A DNA stretch of 64,000 nt from Acinetobacter celticus (GCF_001707755.1 NZ_MBDL01000001.1:372001-436000), one strand, 5' to 3'. Shown: positions 44,946 to 56,525, counted from the first letter of the stretch. Notes: generated by a model from the letters alone, not told the origin. A program made the numbers and translations.

Positions 44946-46784
44946 ATGTGTGGTATTGTCGGTGGCATCGCTGAACGCAGCATTACAAATATTTTAATTG
45001 AAGGCTTAAAACGTCTCGAATACCGTGGTTACGACTCTGCGGGCTTGGCATTGATCAATGCCGGCCAAGTACTACGCGAACGCCGTGTAGGTAAAGTGAT
45101 TAATCTTGCAGAAGCAGTAGAAACATCACATATTTCTGGTTCGCTGGGTATTGCACATACCCGTTGGGCAACCCATGGCAAACCGACTGAGGAAAATGCA
45201 CATCCGCATATTTCTGGTAATGTTGCCGTTGTACATAATGGGATCATCGAAAACTATCAAGAATTAAAAGATGATCTTGAAGCATTAGGTTATGTATTCA
45301 CGTCACAAACCGACACTGAAGTAGTCGCGCATTTGGTCAATGATGCACTGAAATCTACGCCTAGCTTACTCGAAGCAGTTCGCCAAGTCGTACCACAACT
45401 GAAGGGTGCTTATGCCTTAGGTATTGTACATACCGATCATCCAAATGAATTGATTACGGTACGTGAAGGTTCACCTTTAGTGATTGGTGTCGGTATTGGT
45501 GAGAACTTTATCAGTTCAGACCAACTGGCTTTATTGCCAATCACCAATCGTTTTATGTATCTTGAAGAAGGTGATATTGCACGTTTAACCCGTACCAGTA
45601 TTGAAGTTTTTGCCAATGGAAACCGTGTTGAGCGTCCAGTCAAAGAATTGGATGCAACTGTCAGCAATGCGTCTAAAGGTGAATATAAGCATTACATGCT
45701 GAAAGAAATTTATGAACAGCCAGAGGCGATTCAACAAACCATTTCTCAAGCATTGAATGGTAATGCCCTGCGCCCTGATTTCCTAAAAAATGCAGAAGTC
45801 GATTTTAGTAAAATTCAGCAAATCCAAATTATTGCCTGTGGAACCAGCTACCATGCGGGTATGATTGCCAAATATTGGTTTGAGCAACTGATTGATCTCC
45901 CTTGCCAAGTCGAAATTGCCAGTGAATTCCGTTATCGTTCGCCAGTGATCGTGGGCAATACCTTATATGTCTGTATTTCTCAATCAGGTGAAACGGCCGA
46001 TACTTTGGCTGCGCTTCGCGATACACAAAAACGTGCCGTGGCCAAAGGTCTAGACGTTGTAACACTCACCATTTGTAACGTTGCAACATCATCAATGGTA
46101 CGTGAAACCAATTATAGCCTGTTGACTTTGGCAGGCCCAGAAATTGGCGTGGCTTCAACCAAAGCTTTTACCACACAACTTGCTGCTTTAATGTTGTTGG
46201 TACTGAAAATTGGTCAAGTGAAGAACTCTATTTCAACCGAACAAGTTGAACAAATTACCAGCGAGTTATGGCATCTTCCAAAAGTTATTTTGAATACCCT
46301 ACAACATAATGACTCCATTTTACGTTTGGCTGAATTATTCACAGAGAAGCAACACTGTCTATTCTTAGGTCGTGGTACCAATTTCCCAATCGCACTTGAA
46401 GGTGCATTGAAACTAAAAGAAATTTCATATATTCATGCCGAAGGTTATGCGGCAGGCGAACTAAAACACGGCCCATTGGCCTTGGTTGACAATGAGATGC
46501 CTGTGGTGATTCTTGCACCACAAGATGACATGTTAGATAAGTTGAAATCGAACATGGAAGAAGTTCAAGCCCGTGGTGGTGAATTGTTTGTCTTTGCAGA
46601 CGTAAACAGTGGCATTAAAGGCAAAGATCGTCAACATGTCGTGCATGTCCCGAATGTCAGTGCGGTATTATCTCCGATTGTTTACAGCGTTCCTGTTCAG
46701 CTGTTGTCTTACCATGTTGCAGTTTTACGTGGTACCGATGTCGATCAGCCTCGTAACTTAGCAAAATCAGTTACTGTTGAATAA
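44946..46784 (+). CDS. glmS: glutamine-fructose-6-phosphate aminotransferase (isomerizing)
   Basis: This 612-residue enzyme has an N-terminal glutaminase whose catalytic Cys2 follows the initiator Met (MCGIVGGIAER). Two SIS domains follow (ACGTSYHAG, SQSGETADT), and the active-site tail ends NLAKSVTVE. It makes glucosamine 6-phosphate, the first committed step toward UDP-GlcNAc. It lies directly downstream of glmU. Confidence 0.98.
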   Translation: MCGIVGGIAERSITNILIEGLKRLEYRGYDSAGLALINAGQVLRERRVGKVINLAEAVETSHISGSLGIAHTRWATHGKPTEENAHPHISGNVAVVHNGIIENYQELKDDLEALGYVFTSQTDTEVVAHLVNDALKSTPSLLEAVRQVVPQLKGAYALGIVHTDHPNELITVREGSPLVIGVGIGENFISSDQLALLPITNRFMYLEEGDIARLTRTSIEVFANGNRVERPVKELDATVSNASKGEYKHYMLKEIYEQPEAIQQTISQALNGNALRPDFLKNAEVDFSKIQQIQIIACGTSYHAGMIAKYWFEQLIDLPCQVEIASEFRYRSPVIVGNTLYVCISQSGETADTLAALRDTQKRAVAKGLDVVTLTICNVATSSMVRETNYSLLTLAGPEIGVASTKAFTTQLAALMLLVLKIGQVKNSISTEQVEQITSELWHLPKVILNTLQHNDSILRLAELFTEKQHCLFLGRGTNFPIALEGALKLKEISYIHAEGYAAGELKHGPLALVDNEMPVVILAPQDDMLDKLKSNMEEVQARGGELFVFADVNSGIKGKDRQHVVHVPNVSAVLSPIVYSVPVQLLSYHVAVLRGTDVDQPRNLAKSVTVE

Positions 46785-46791
46785 TAATTTG

Positions 46792-46821
46792 AAAAAAGGC
46801 TGGTGATTTTCAGTCTTTTTT
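46792..46821 (+). terminator. terminator-like hairpin between glmS and pgm
   Basis: The stem AAAAAAGGCTG / CAGTCTTTTTT (one G-U) with an 8-nt loop lies seven bases after the glmS stop codon. Confidence 0.7.
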
Positions 46822-46845
46822 CTTTACTCAAGAAGAAAATTTAAG

Positions 46846-48216
46846 ATGTCACAGCTCACTTGCTTTAAAGCCTATGATATTCGTGGAAAATTAGGCACAG
46901 AACTCAACGAAGATATCGCCTATAAAGTTGGGCGTGCGTATGGTCAAATTTACCAGCCCAAAACAGTGGTGATTGGTTGTGATATACGTTTAAGCAGTGA
47001 AGCGCTGAAACAGGCCACCATTCAGGGCTTAAACGATGCAGGTGTGAATGTTCTTGATTTAGGTATGACGGGAACAGAAGAAGTCTATTTTGGTGCGTTT
47101 CATTTAGATGTTCAAGGTGGGATTGAAGTCACAGCCAGTCATAATCCTATGGATTATAATGGCATGAAATTGGTGCGTGAAAATGCCCGTCCAATCAGTG
47201 CAGATACAGGTTTAAAAGACATTCAGGCCCTTGCCGAATTGGGTACATTTGAAGATGTGAGTAAAAAAGGGACAATACAGCCCTACAACATTCTGCCTGA
47301 ATTCATTGCACACTTAATGACCTATATTGATCCTGCAAAAATTCGTCCACTGAAATTGGTGATGAATGCAGGGAACGGTGCTGCAGGTCATGTGGTTGAT
47401 GCCATTGAAACCAAATTTAAACAACTCAGTATTCCTGTTGAATTCATTAAAATTCATAATGATGCCGATGGCACTTTTCCCAATGGTATTCCTAACCCAA
47501 TCTTGGTAGAAAACCGCGATAGCACTCGTAATGCGGTGCTTGAACACGGTGCTGATATGGGCATTGCATGGGATGGCGACTTTGACCGTTGCTTCCTGTT
47601 TGACGAAAAAGGCCAATTTATTGAAGGCTACTATATTGTCGGCCTCTTGGCGCAAGCTTTCCTGCTGAAGCAATCAGGTGAAAAAATTGTGCATGACCCT
47701 CGCTTGGTGTGGAATACTTTAGATATTGTTCATCAATACCAAGGCCAAACGGTACAGTCAAAATCTGGGCATGCCTTCATTAAAGATGTCATGCGTGAAC
47801 ATAATGCTGTCTATGGCGGGGAAATGTCTGCGCATCATTATTTCCGTGATTTCGCCTACTGCGACAGCGGCATGATTCCATGGTTATTGGCTATTGCCGT
47901 ACTGTCTGAAACCCAGAAAAATCTCTCTGCACTGGTTGAAGGCATGATTGCCAAATTCCCATGCTCTGGCGAAATTAACTTTAAAGTGGCAGACACGCAA
48001 AAAACTATTCAGAAAATTTTTGATCATTTTGCTGATCAAAAACCAATAATTGACCAAACGGATGGGGTGAGTCTAGATTTTGGTACTTGGCGTGTCAATG
48101 TGCGTGCATCCAATACTGAGCCACTTTTACGTTTAAATATTGAAAGTACTGCATCTAAAAACCCTCAGCCAATGCAATTTTATATCGAAGAGCTTACGCA
48201 GCTCATTCAAGGCTAA
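46846..48216 (+). CDS. pgm: phosphomannomutase/phosphoglucomutase
   Basis: This 456-residue alpha-D-phosphohexomutase has catalytic Ser98 in [11 protein letters not shown], the metal loop WDGDFDRCF and a C-terminal phosphate-binding [11 protein letters not shown]. It interconverts glucose or mannose 1- and 6-phosphates for nucleotide-sugar synthesis. In Acinetobacter this gene marks the end of the capsule locus and is usually next to gne; here wzi and a foreign-looking gene separate them. Confidence 0.93.
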   Translation: MSQLTCFKAYDIRGKLGTELNEDIAYKVGRAYGQIYQPKTVVIGCDIRLSSEALKQATIQGLNDAGVNVLDLGMTGTEEVYFGAFHLDVQGGIEVTASHNPMDYNGMKLVRENARPISADTGLKDIQALAELGTFEDVSKKGTIQPYNILPEFIAHLMTYIDPAKIRPLKLVMNAGNGAAGHVVDAIETKFKQLSIPVEFIKIHNDADGTFPNGIPNPILVENRDSTRNAVLEHGADMGIAWDGDFDRCFLFDEKGQFIEGYYIVGLLAQAFLLKQSGEKIVHDPRLVWNTLDIVHQYQGQTVQSKSGHAFIKDVMREHNAVYGGEMSAHHYFRDFAYCDSGMIPWLLAIAVLSETQKNLSALVEGMIAKFPCSGEINFKVADTQKTIQKIFDHFADQKPIIDQTDGVSLDFGTWRVNVRASNTEPLLRLNIESTASKNPQPMQFYIEELTQLIQG

Positions 48217-48234
48217 TTCTCTTTTGCCCAAAAT

Positions 48235-48275
48235 AAAAAAACCATTCAACCAGTTGTTAGTTGAATGGTTTTTTT
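48235..48275. terminator. bidirectional terminator between pgm and wzi
   Basis: The stem ACCATTCAAC / GTTGAATGGT, with flanking A- and T-tracts and a 9-nt loop, serves the convergent pgm and wzi genes. Confidence 0.88.
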
Positions 48276-48302
48276 GAATATGTGTAGCTCGAAGCACATA
48301 GC

Positions 48303-49751
48303 TTAGTAAAATAACGAGCGATCTAAAGGAATTTCCACACTAAGTGAAACCCCAGCATCTTGACCATAAACATCAGAATCACTCACCCATCCATTAAGTT
48401 TCAATGGTGCGTTTGGTTTTAAGTAATGTGTCCATGTCAAATCTATCGCTTTAATTTCATCTTTTTGAGTAAAAGCATGATTTGTTAATGAATCAGATTG
48501 ATTAACTTTCGCGACCAACACTCTACCATTCAAACGGTTCATGGGATCAAAGCGAATATCCCCACCCAAACTCAACATTTGGCCATCTCCCCCCATTGCA
48601 TGACCTAGAGGGTAACCATGTTGATAATAACCATCTTTATAAATGTAATGATTATAGGAAATGCCATTAACCTCTCCATTTGTCCGTGTATCTGCCCATT
48701 CGGCATATACTTGGAGTGGTAAATTATTGAACTGTGAAGAATAATCTATACCTGCCAAATACATTTTTTTCGAAGGTAATAGTCCTGCTTCATCTTCTCC
48801 CACATATTGCCCATAAAGGCTAATGGGTATACCACCCCATTGATTTAAATTGAGCCGTGCATCAAAACCTGCAATCTGATTAGACTTGTCTAAATCACCA
48901 TCATAAAAGTTATCATTGCCTTTAATGGCATTCCACAATGAATCTAAGCTTTCTGAACGGCCCTCTCCTCCCCATTGAAGAATCCGCGAAGCTCCCAACT
49001 CTAAATAAGGCAAGGGCTGAGCAGTTAAACGAAATCCTAATAATTTAGCATCTGGAATTGCACTGTAATCATCTAACTGACCAGCAAAAGCTTGATATTG
49101 CCATGGGCCGATCCAAGATAACCATTTACTATCAAATGCTTGTTGTTCAGCGCGTTGCGCCGTAAAACCATAAACAGGACGACTTGCATCACCGCGGATC
49201 AAACTTCCTTCATGTCCCGGTCCCCAATAAGTCGGGATTTGGCCTGCGATCAACCATTGATTCCACAATTTCCCCGCAATATACGAACCTTCAACATTAA
49301 CATCATGCCCATGGTTAATGATTGGATCCTTCTCTGCATTAACTCGCAATTTAGCATCCCACTGTGTTCCACCTGCATTCACTTCGAGTGATGCTTGATA
49401 CTGCGATTTTTGCTCATCTGCAAATTTTTGTGGGACATTTTGTGGATCTGTTTCAGCAAATAAAGCTAACTTCAGTGGTTCATTTTCTATCACTAAACTA
49501 GCTTTCACCGAATTTAAAACTTTTTGTTGAGTAGAGTTTTTAATTTTCGCAGCAGATAATACGCGCTGTATTTCATCCCCACTCAGTGGCCATGTTGAAG
49601 TACTGATTTGAATTACACCTTGATGGTTCAACCAGTTTAAATCTGTACGTAAATTTTCATTATTTAAGATAACTCCCTGTGCCGTAACAGGTAATGAAAC
49701 AACCGACAAAACTGCCGTAGAAATAAATTTTAAATATTTGTGTTTCATCAA
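48303..49751 (-). CDS. wzi: capsule assembly outer-membrane protein Wzi
   Basis: This 482-residue precursor has a signal peptide (about residues 1-24) and an 18-strand beta-barrel pattern ending in tyrosine (DRSLFY). Family marks include the GQIPTYWGPGHEGSLIRG and RAEQQAFDSKWLSWIGPWQY segments. Wzi acts as a lectin-like anchor that holds exported capsule at the cell surface. In many Acinetobacter genomes wzi lies away from the K locus; here it adjoins it, convergent with pgm. Confidence 0.9.
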   Translation of the reverse strand: MMKHKYLKFISTAVLSVVSLPVTAQGVILNNENLRTDLNWLNHQGVIQISTSTWPLSGDEIQRVLSAAKIKNSTQQKVLNSVKASLVIENEPLKLALFAETDPQNVPQKFADEQKSQYQASLEVNAGGTQWDAKLRVNAEKDPIINHGHDVNVEGSYIAGKLWNQWLIAGQIPTYWGPGHEGSLIRGDASRPVYGFTAQRAEQQAFDSKWLSWIGPWQYQAFAGQLDDYSAIPDAKLLGFRLTAQPLPYLELGASRILQWGGEGRSESLDSLWNAIKGNDNFYDGDLDKSNQIAGFDARLNLNQWGGIPISLYGQYVGEDEAGLLPSKKMYLAGIDYSSQFNNLPLQVYAEWADTRTNGEVNGISYNHYIYKDGYYQHGYPLGHAMGGDGQMLSLGGDIRFDPMNRLNGRVLVAKVNQSDSLTNHAFTQKDEIKAIDLTWTHYLKPNAPLKLNGWVSDSDVYGQDAGVSLSVEIPLDRSLFY

Positions 49752-50445
49752 CGTTCTTTAGTCCTAGCTATTTTTTCATACATCATAGCGAAATTTTACA
49801 CCTTCGATGCACTGGAATATTAATGTTTGCAGAATTGATACATGATCTGCAACTATTATAAAAACGTAACAAGCTTATCCAGTACAAGGTATTGAATATC
49901 TAACAATCTTTCAAATTAATTTAAAATAACCAGTCAAGTAAAAAAACATTTGGCATATTTCGCCAAAATCTTCTGAAATTGTGGCCAGCACTCCTAGATA
50001 CACTACAATATAAAATTAGTATTTAATTTTTATCAACAACTCATCCAGTAAATTTTCACAAAAAGGTGATGTTTTTCTATAAAAAAGCATTATAAATCTA
50101 ATATAGTTCATCATTAAATCTCTTTCATAAATCAAAAATCGATCTACATGTTATTGATTATCTGTACCGTAGAGTTTTCAACATGGAATTGAGTAAAATA
50201 ATTTATTAAATAAGTCTATTGAGAAAATGTAAATTATTATGGAATCAATATGTTGTGATATTCCCTTAAAGATGCTATATCCTAAAATATAATAGGCATT
50301 AAAATAATCATATAATGCTCAATTACATTACATTTATAAACAAGCTTAAATTTAACTAGATGTCAGAAAAGGGTTTTCTAGGCTTCTTAGAATAAGGTTG
50401 TATTGAAGCTAATCTGCCATCTTTTCATAATGAAGGAGATGCAAT
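49752..50445. other. 694-bp very AT-rich spacer
   Basis: No gene is visible. A solitary arm similar to the inverted repeat at 1256-1339 (AATCTCTTTCATAAATCA, about 50116-50133) lies here. A small hairpin AGAAAA / TTTTCT occurs near 50366-50380. Promoters for wzi (minus) and the DMFase-like gene (plus) must be in this region. Confidence 0.35.
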
Positions 50446-52290
50446 ATGATTGTTTCTGGTTATTCATCAACTACATCGGTTATGGCAGGAGATTCTGTCA
50501 GTTTTCACCTTAGTACAGATTCGCCTGGGTTAACAAATCTAACTATTGAACGTATAGGCAATACCTCAGTTTCGACAACTATTTCTGCGACTCTATCAAG
50601 TCTAGCTCTCCCCTCATTAAATCCATGGGAAGGCTTCAATTGGCCAGTTGCATTATCATTTAATATTCCCGCAACATGGCCATCAGGTCTATACAAGCTT
50701 GCTCACTTATCTGATGATATACTGACCTTTGTTGTCCGGTCAGCAACGCCAGGCACTTTTTCTAAAATTCTTCTTCAAGTCTCTTTTCTGACCCCTGTTG
50801 CGTACAATGCAGCAGGCGGAAAAAGCCTCTATGGTTTTAACAGCGGAGGAGAAGCTAGTCGCGCCAATAAAGTTTCACTTGATCGATCAGGAGGAACACC
50901 ATTGAGCTTGGGGCCAGAAGCGATCTTAATTCACTGGCTTGAAACTGAGGGGATAGCAATTGAGTATTGTTCCAGTATCGATCTGCATACTAATCTAAAT
51001 TTGCTCACTAATTACGACTGTCTAATAATCGCAGGTCACGACGAATACTGGACAAAAGCCATGCGTGACCAAACAGAGCAGTTCGTTGCTAATGGCGGCA
51101 ACATGATCATACTTTCAGGTAATACTTGCTATCGTGCAGTCCGACTAGAACAAGAAAACCGATTGGTCGTCTTCTACAAATATGCAGGGAATGACCCAAA
51201 CCCAATTGCTGCTGAAACGACAATAGCATGGGCCGAACCACCGCTAAATAGGCCACAAAACTTACTTCTCGGCGTTGGATTCACAGATGGTGCATATGGT
51301 GGCCCTAATGTCGCGTATACAATTCGTTTACCCGAGCACTGGGTATTTAATGGAGTTTCGGCCACAGCAACGTCATCATTTATGAACTACGAGGCGGATG
51401 CAACCGCCTACGTGGATGAACTAGAGAATTATCCTCGTGCTACTGGTTATGAAGGCACGCCACTTACATTCACAATACTTGCCACCGCTGACCTTAGTTC
51501 TTGGACCGGCAAACCTGGACGAGCAACAATGGGGATTTATTCCCGTAACGGCACTGTTTTTAATGCAGCGACCACTGATTGGCTAAATGTTTTGGGCATT
51601 GATCCAGTTGTTACGATTGTTACACGCAATGTCTTTAGTCGTCTCAAACAACGCGCGCAATGGGATTGGGAAAATATCGGGCATGCGGATGACGGTTGCG
51701 CATTGGCTTCGCTGAATGGCAAAATTTTCATGGCAACGCTAGAGAATAGACTTTTACAGCGCTATCCTATCGGTGCAGATGTAAATTGGCGAGACATTGG
51801 TCACGCAAACAATGTTATCGCAATGGCGGGAATAGAAGATACACTTTTCTGCGTTACCAGTGACAATCAGTTTTGGTGGCGCTCAATTACAGAGACAGAA
51901 ACCAATTGGGTCTCAATTGGAACTGGACCAAGTGGTGGAAGCAAGGCATTAGCCGCAGCAGGCGGCATGCTATATGCAGTTGATGGAGTCGGTATGCTGT
52001 GGAGAACGCCAGCAAGGCGATCAATACCATCTTGGAACGCGATGACATTTTTTGCAGGAGATGCAACAATTAATGCAATGGCCTCTTACAGTGACATTCT
52101 ATTCGCTTCAACCACGGACAATCGGTTATTACGATCAAACTCTGATTTCATTAACGAGAGTAGCGCTTGGCAGTATATTCATCATTGTAATAATGCAACT
52201 GGCCTTGCTGTTATCGAATGGATTCTTTACGTCGTTACGTCCGAAAACTATATTTGGCAGATAGATCTTTATGGATTACGTAAACCTTAA
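50446..52290 (+). CDS. DMFase beta-subunit-like domain protein with C-terminal tectonin-type propeller
   Basis: This 614-residue protein has no signal peptide or membrane helix. Residues ~1-95 look like an immunoglobulin-like beta domain (SVMAGDSVSFHLST). Residues ~100-395 carry the pattern of the N,N-dimethylformamidase beta-subunit C-terminal domain (GLN-type fold; YDCLIIAGHDEYWTKAMRD, GGNMIILSGNTCYR). Residues ~400-614 are about five repeats with W.xIGHA and LYAV/LFAST motifs, as in tectonin/tachylectin propellers that bind glycans. A strong AAGGAG ribosome site precedes the ATG. Base composition is less AT-rich than the flanks, suggesting transfer. Function is unknown. Confidence 0.7.
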   Translation: MIVSGYSSTTSVMAGDSVSFHLSTDSPGLTNLTIERIGNTSVSTTISATLSSLALPSLNPWEGFNWPVALSFNIPATWPSGLYKLAHLSDDILTFVVRSATPGTFSKILLQVSFLTPVAYNAAGGKSLYGFNSGGEASRANKVSLDRSGGTPLSLGPEAILIHWLETEGIAIEYCSSIDLHTNLNLLTNYDCLIIAGHDEYWTKAMRDQTEQFVANGGNMIILSGNTCYRAVRLEQENRLVVFYKYAGNDPNPIAAETTIAWAEPPLNRPQNLLLGVGFTDGAYGGPNVAYTIRLPEHWVFNGVSATATSSFMNYEADATAYVDELENYPRATGYEGTPLTFTILATADLSSWTGKPGRATMGIYSRNGTVFNAATTDWLNVLGIDPVVTIVTRNVFSRLKQRAQWDWENIGHADDGCALASLNGKIFMATLENRLLQRYPIGADVNWRDIGHANNVIAMAGIEDTLFCVTSDNQFWWRSITETETNWVSIGTGPSGGSKALAAAGGMLYAVDGVGMLWRTPARRSIPSWNAMTFFAGDATINAMASYSDILFASTTDNRLLRSNSDFINESSAWQYIHHCNNATGLAVIEWILYVVTSENYIWQIDLYGLRKP

Positions 52291-52402
52291 AAGGTTGGAA
52301 AGTTATAATAAAATCTAAATTAACTGCTATCTATAGCAATTAACTTAGTAAAATAACAACAATAATTTCATCATTAGGCATGTATTTAATTCACTATAGT
52401 CA

Positions 52403-52443
52403 AAAATAAGAGAAATTTCAGCTAATGGAACTTCTCTTATTTT
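52403..52443. terminator. terminator-like hairpin between the DMFase-like gene and gne
   Basis: The perfect 12-bp AT-rich stem AAAATAAGAGAA / TTCTCTTATTTT has a 17-nt loop and lies between the two convergent genes. A second dyad lies at 52319-52342. Confidence 0.5.
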
Positions 52444-52571
52444 AACTATAATTTATTAAACAAAACTGATCTAATTCCAAATTTTCTATTTACAGGGTAT
52501 TAACTACAATCTAAAAAAATTTCCACTTGAGTAAGATACTGAGTCCACTTAGCAAAAAATTCATTTATTGC

Positions 52572-53591
52572 TTAATCTTGATAACCATTTGGATTGTTCT
52601 TTTGCCAATTCCAACTATCAGCAAGCATATCTTCCAATCCATATTGCGGTTGCCAACCAAGTTCAGCCACAGCACGTGCATTATTGGCAAAAGATGTTGC
52701 AACATCACCTGCACGACGAGGCGAAAACTCAAATGGAATATGAATTCCATTCACTTTTTCAAAGGTCTTGGCTATTTCCAAAACAGAACATCCATTGCCT
52801 GTGCCAATATTCCAAGCACGGCATCCTTGTGCATTTAAACGATTATTTAAAGCACATAAATGTGCATTGGCTAAATCGACCACATGAATATAATCACGTA
52901 CGCCTGTTCCATCTATGGTGTCGTAGTCATTACCAAAAATAGACAATTTTTCACGGCGACCCACCGCCACTTGCGTGACATAAGGCATTAAATTATTCGG
53001 AATCCCTTGTGGGTCTTCACCCATTTGGCCACTTTTGTGCGCACCAACAGGATTAAAATAACGTAATAGTGCAATTGACCAACGCGTATCTGCTATGGAA
53101 AGTTTTTGTAATAATTGCTCAACAATCAGTTTGGTATAACCATAATTATTGGTTGGCATTCCCGTTGGCATGTCTTCATTTAACGGGGATACATTGGCTT
53201 CATCATAAACGGTCGCAGATGAACTAAACACCAACTTAAAGACCTGAGCACGCTCCATGGCTTTCACTAAGCTGATAGAGCCTGAAATATTATTGTCGAA
53301 ATATTTCAACGGTTCTTGCTGACTCTCACCGACCGCTTTTAGACCTGCAAAATGGATTACGGCCTCAATGCGATGACTGTGAAAAATGTGATCTAAAATA
53401 TGTTGATCGAGAATATCACCTTCAACGAAATCTAGTTTTTTAGCCGTAAGTGCTTGAACACGCGTTAATGATTCTTCTGAACTATTGGATAAATTATCGA
53501 GAACAACAACCTCATGCCCTGCATTTAAAAGTTCAATACAAGTATGTGAACCAATATAGCCTGCCCCACCTGTCACTAAAATTTTAGACAT
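52572..53591 (-). CDS. gne: UDP-glucose/UDP-GlcNAc 4-epimerase (Gne/GalE)
   Basis: This 339-residue extended short-chain dehydrogenase has GGAGYIGSH (7-15) for NAD and a catalytic YGYTK motif (Tyr149-Lys153 region). It interconverts UDP-Glc and UDP-Gal, and in this locus possibly UDP-GlcNAc and UDP-GalNAc. Its start overlaps the end of pgi by eight bases. It is the last gene of the leftward capsule precursor module. Confidence 0.93.
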   Translation of the reverse strand: MSKILVTGGAGYIGSHTCIELLNAGHEVVVLDNLSNSSEESLTRVQALTAKKLDFVEGDILDQHILDHIFHSHRIEAVIHFAGLKAVGESQQEPLKYFDNNISGSISLVKAMERAQVFKLVFSSSATVYDEANVSPLNEDMPTGMPTNNYGYTKLIVEQLLQKLSIADTRWSIALLRYFNPVGAHKSGQMGEDPQGIPNNLMPYVTQVAVGRREKLSIFGNDYDTIDGTGVRDYIHVVDLANAHLCALNNRLNAQGCRAWNIGTGNGCSVLEIAKTFEKVNGIHIPFEFSPRRAGDVATSFANNARAVAELGWQPQYGLEDMLADSWNWQKNNPNGYQD

Positions 53592-55257
53592 GATTTTTTC
53601 CCATTAAGATCTGAATTAAACCTTGTGTCGATGCATCTAATGACGATACATCGGTTTGTTCACCATTTAAAATAGGCAACAATTGATTGGCAATTTCTTT
53701 ACCTTTTTCAACGCCCCATTGATCAAATGGATTGATGTTCCAAAGGACAGATTGTACAAATACTTTATGCTCATACATTGCAATCAACATGCCTAAACTA
53801 TATGGGTTCAACTCTTGCAATAGAATTGTGCTACTGGGCTGATTACCTGCGTATTTTTGATACTCTGGTAAAGTTGAAACTTCGCTTGGGTCTAAAGCCT
53901 GATTGCCAAAAGCCAGTAAGCGCGATTGTGCCAAACAATTGGACAATGCCAAATGGTGTTGCTCAATCAAGGCATCGGCATTATCAACATAGGTAAATTG
54001 CTTTGCTTTATAACGATGTACAGGAGCAATAAAATCACTGCTCACCGACTGAGTTCCTTGATGGAGCAATTGATAAAACGCATGTTGTGCATTCGGTCCA
54101 ACTTCCCCCCAAATAATCGGGCAAGTATCGAATTGAACTTTTTCACCATTACGTTGAATGGATTTGCCGTTGGATTCCATTTCAAGTTGCTGTAAGTAGG
54201 CAGCGAAATACTTTAATCGACCATCATATGGCAAGACAGCATGGGTTTGAATATCTAAAAAATTATTGTTCCAAGCACCTAACAAACCCATTAATACAGG
54301 GATATTTTTTGCAAAGGATGCTGTTTGAAAATGCTGGTCAATGGCCTGTGCACCCGCTAAAAACTGCTTAAAACCCTCTACGCCGACAGTTAAAGCAATA
54401 GGTAAACCAATACATGACCAAAGTGAATAACGCCCACCCACCCAATCCCACAGCAAGAACTGATTTTCAGGTGCAATACCCCAAGCGGTCATTTTTTCAG
54501 GTTTCGTCGAAACACCAATAAAATGATGTTTTAAAATTTTAGAATCCTGACCAAATGATTTTTCTAACCAAAGACGTGCCGTTTGGGCATTTGATAAAGT
54601 ATCAATAGTACCAAAGGACTTGGATGAGATAATAAATAAGGTGGTTTCAGGACGCAGTTGATGTAACAAATCTGAAAGCTGACTACCATCAATGGTTGAA
54701 ACAAAGTGTGTATTGAGTGGCTTCGATGTGGTTTTTTTAAAGTCAGATAAAGCATGACTGACCATCAATGGTCCTAAATCTGAGCCACCCACCCCAATAT
54801 TGACCACATCTTGAATGGCTTCACCCGTTGCACCGCGGTATTGACCTGCATGAATTTTATTCACTAAAGCAAACATTCTGTCTAATTGCTGATGAACTTG
54901 CTCTGCAATTTTTGGATGTTGTTGATCATTTTTAGGTAGGCGTAAGGCCCAATGCATGGCTGCACGTTGTTCCGTACAGTTAATTTTTTCGCAAGAAAAT
55001 AAGCGCTTAATCCATGGTGCTAAGTCTTGCGTATTGGCCCACTGCACTAAAGCTTGAATAATTTTTTCATCAACACGATGTTTACTAAAGTCAAAAACCA
55101 GAGGACCTAAGGTCACTGAGAATTTAAGAAATCGTTGTGGGTCTTCGGCAAATAATTCAGTTAAATGTTTAGCTTCAAATTGATTTTTTAAAGCCTTTAA
55201 ACCATCTATCACTGTGCTTAAATTTTCTACAGAATAAGGCTGAATTTTTCCAATCAT
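53584..55257 (-). CDS. pgi: glucose-6-phosphate isomerase
   Basis: This 557-residue enzyme has the PGI signatures ([28 protein letters not shown] [10 protein letters not shown], and GVEKGKEIA near the end). It supplies fructose 6-phosphate for glmS and glucose 6-phosphate for Pgm. In Acinetobacter K loci it is called gpi and always lies between ugd and gne, as here. The ATG overlaps the ugd stop by one base, indicating translational coupling. Confidence 0.96.
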   Translation of the reverse strand: MIGKIQPYSVENLSTVIDGLKALKNQFEAKHLTELFAEDPQRFLKFSVTLGPLVFDFSKHRVDEKIIQALVQWANTQDLAPWIKRLFSCEKINCTEQRAAMHWALRLPKNDQQHPKIAEQVHQQLDRMFALVNKIHAGQYRGATGEAIQDVVNIGVGGSDLGPLMVSHALSDFKKTTSKPLNTHFVSTIDGSQLSDLLHQLRPETTLFIISSKSFGTIDTLSNAQTARLWLEKSFGQDSKILKHHFIGVSTKPEKMTAWGIAPENQFLLWDWVGGRYSLWSCIGLPIALTVGVEGFKQFLAGAQAIDQHFQTASFAKNIPVLMGLLGAWNNNFLDIQTHAVLPYDGRLKYFAAYLQQLEMESNGKSIQRNGEKVQFDTCPIIWGEVGPNAQHAFYQLLHQGTQSVSSDFIAPVHRYKAKQFTYVDNADALIEQHHLALSNCLAQSRLLAFGNQALDPSEVSTLPEYQKYAGNQPSSTILLQELNPYSLGMLIAMYEHKVFVQSVLWNINPFDQWGVEKGKEIANQLLPILNGEQTDVSSLDASTQGLIQILMGKNHV

Positions 55258-56513
55258 TAGCGCCCTACTCCCATATAAGCGAAACCTTGTGCCTTCACAT
55301 AGCTCGGATCATAAATATTTCGCCCATCTAAAATTAGGGGATGCTTCATTATTTTGAGTAATTCAGCATAGTTCGGACTCCAATATTGTTTCCATGCCGT
55401 TAATAAGCATAAGACATCTGCATCTTGAGTCGCCTCATATTGCTCTGTGCAATAAATTAAATCTGGGCGCTGTCCATATGTTTTTTCTATTTCAGGCAAA
55501 GCTTGCGGATCATGTAGCTTAACCGTCACATTTTGTGCCCAAAGTGCTTTTAACATGGCATGAATTGGCGACTGTTGAATACGGGCGGTTTTTTCTTTAA
55601 ATGAAGCCCCCCAAATTGCAACGATTTTTCCCGCTAAATTGCCATGGTAATAATTCCAAAGCTTACGAAATAAAAGCTCTTTTTGTTGCTCGTTAATCGC
55701 CCAAACTTGAGAAAGTAATTGGCTATTTGCACCCGCACCAAAAACAGTATTGGTCAGCGTTTGTATATCATGCGAGAAATTCTCTCCACCAAAACCCGCA
55801 CCGGGGTACAAATACGATGCACCAATACGACTATCGGCTGCCATGCCCTGACGGACATGTTCAATATCAATCCCTAATTTTTCTGCAACCAAGGCTAAAT
55901 CATTAATATAACTAATCCGCGTTGCCAACATACCGGACACACTCAATTTGGTGAACTCAGCATCCAAGACTGGCATAAACAAATATTGCTGCTCACGCGG
56001 AAATAATGGGCGTAGTAACTCTCTTATTTTGCTTTGATTTGAATCAGAAGCACAGCCGACGATCAATTGCTTGGTTTGAATCAAACTTTGCAGTGCATTG
56101 CCTTCTTGAATCATATCTGGCAAATAGACCCAATCATCTTCTGGCAAGATTTTTTCAAATTTTGCAGTGCCATGCAAACCTAAAGTTGAAGCATTGATCA
56201 TCAATTTCGGATGAATAATCGGACGCTGTTTCAGTTGTTTTAAAATTTCAAGCGCTTGATTTTCTTCAGTCGGATTAAAACTAAACAAATAGGCATGGGT
56301 ATCTAAATCAATATCTTCGAATGTACAGTATTTTAGAAAACCATTATTCTGCTGTTTATCAATCAGTTGTTTAACCGCTTCATCTTGTATATAAGCTTGT
56401 TCAAGCCTTGGTTTTTCAAGCAGTTCGCACCAAAAAACCTGATGACCACATTCGGCCAATAAAGCAGCCAATACACCTGAATAAAGAGTTTGTCCAAATA
56501 CTGCAACCTTCAT
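55257..56513 (-). CDS. ugd: UDP-glucose 6-dehydrogenase family protein (Ugd)
   Basis: This 418-residue protein has the domain order of UDP-glucose/GDP-mannose dehydrogenases and the K-locus position of ugd. It would make UDP-glucuronate for the capsule. The active-site segment that usually reads GFGGSCF reads GFGGENF here, so the catalytic Cys is an Asn. The nucleotide-binding start ([16 protein letters not shown]) is also divergent. The C-terminal [15 protein letters not shown] is conserved. Whether the enzyme keeps the full four-electron oxidation is therefore open. Confidence 0.82.
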   Translation of the reverse strand: MKVAVFGQTLYSGVLAALLAECGHQVFWCELLEKPRLEQAYIQDEAVKQLIDKQQNNGFLKYCTFEDIDLDTHAYLFSFNPTEENQALEILKQLKQRPIIHPKLMINASTLGLHGTAKFEKILPEDDWVYLPDMIQEGNALQSLIQTKQLIVGCASDSNQSKIRELLRPLFPREQQYLFMPVLDAEFTKLSVSGMLATRISYINDLALVAEKLGIDIEHVRQGMAADSRIGASYLYPGAGFGGENFSHDIQTLTNTVFGAGANSQLLSQVWAINEQQKELLFRKLWNYYHGNLAGKIVAIWGASFKEKTARIQQSPIHAMLKALWAQNVTVKLHDPQALPEIEKTYGQRPDLIYCTEQYEATQDADVLCLLTAWKQYWSPNYAELLKIMKHPLILDGRNIYDPSYVKAQGFAYMGVGR

Positions 56514-56525
56514 ATATTCACCAAC

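Noticed and set aside
52319..52342. AT-rich dyad as a possible mobile-element end
   Set aside because: It is a single short palindrome with no partner or target duplication; it is more likely part of the convergent 3' region.
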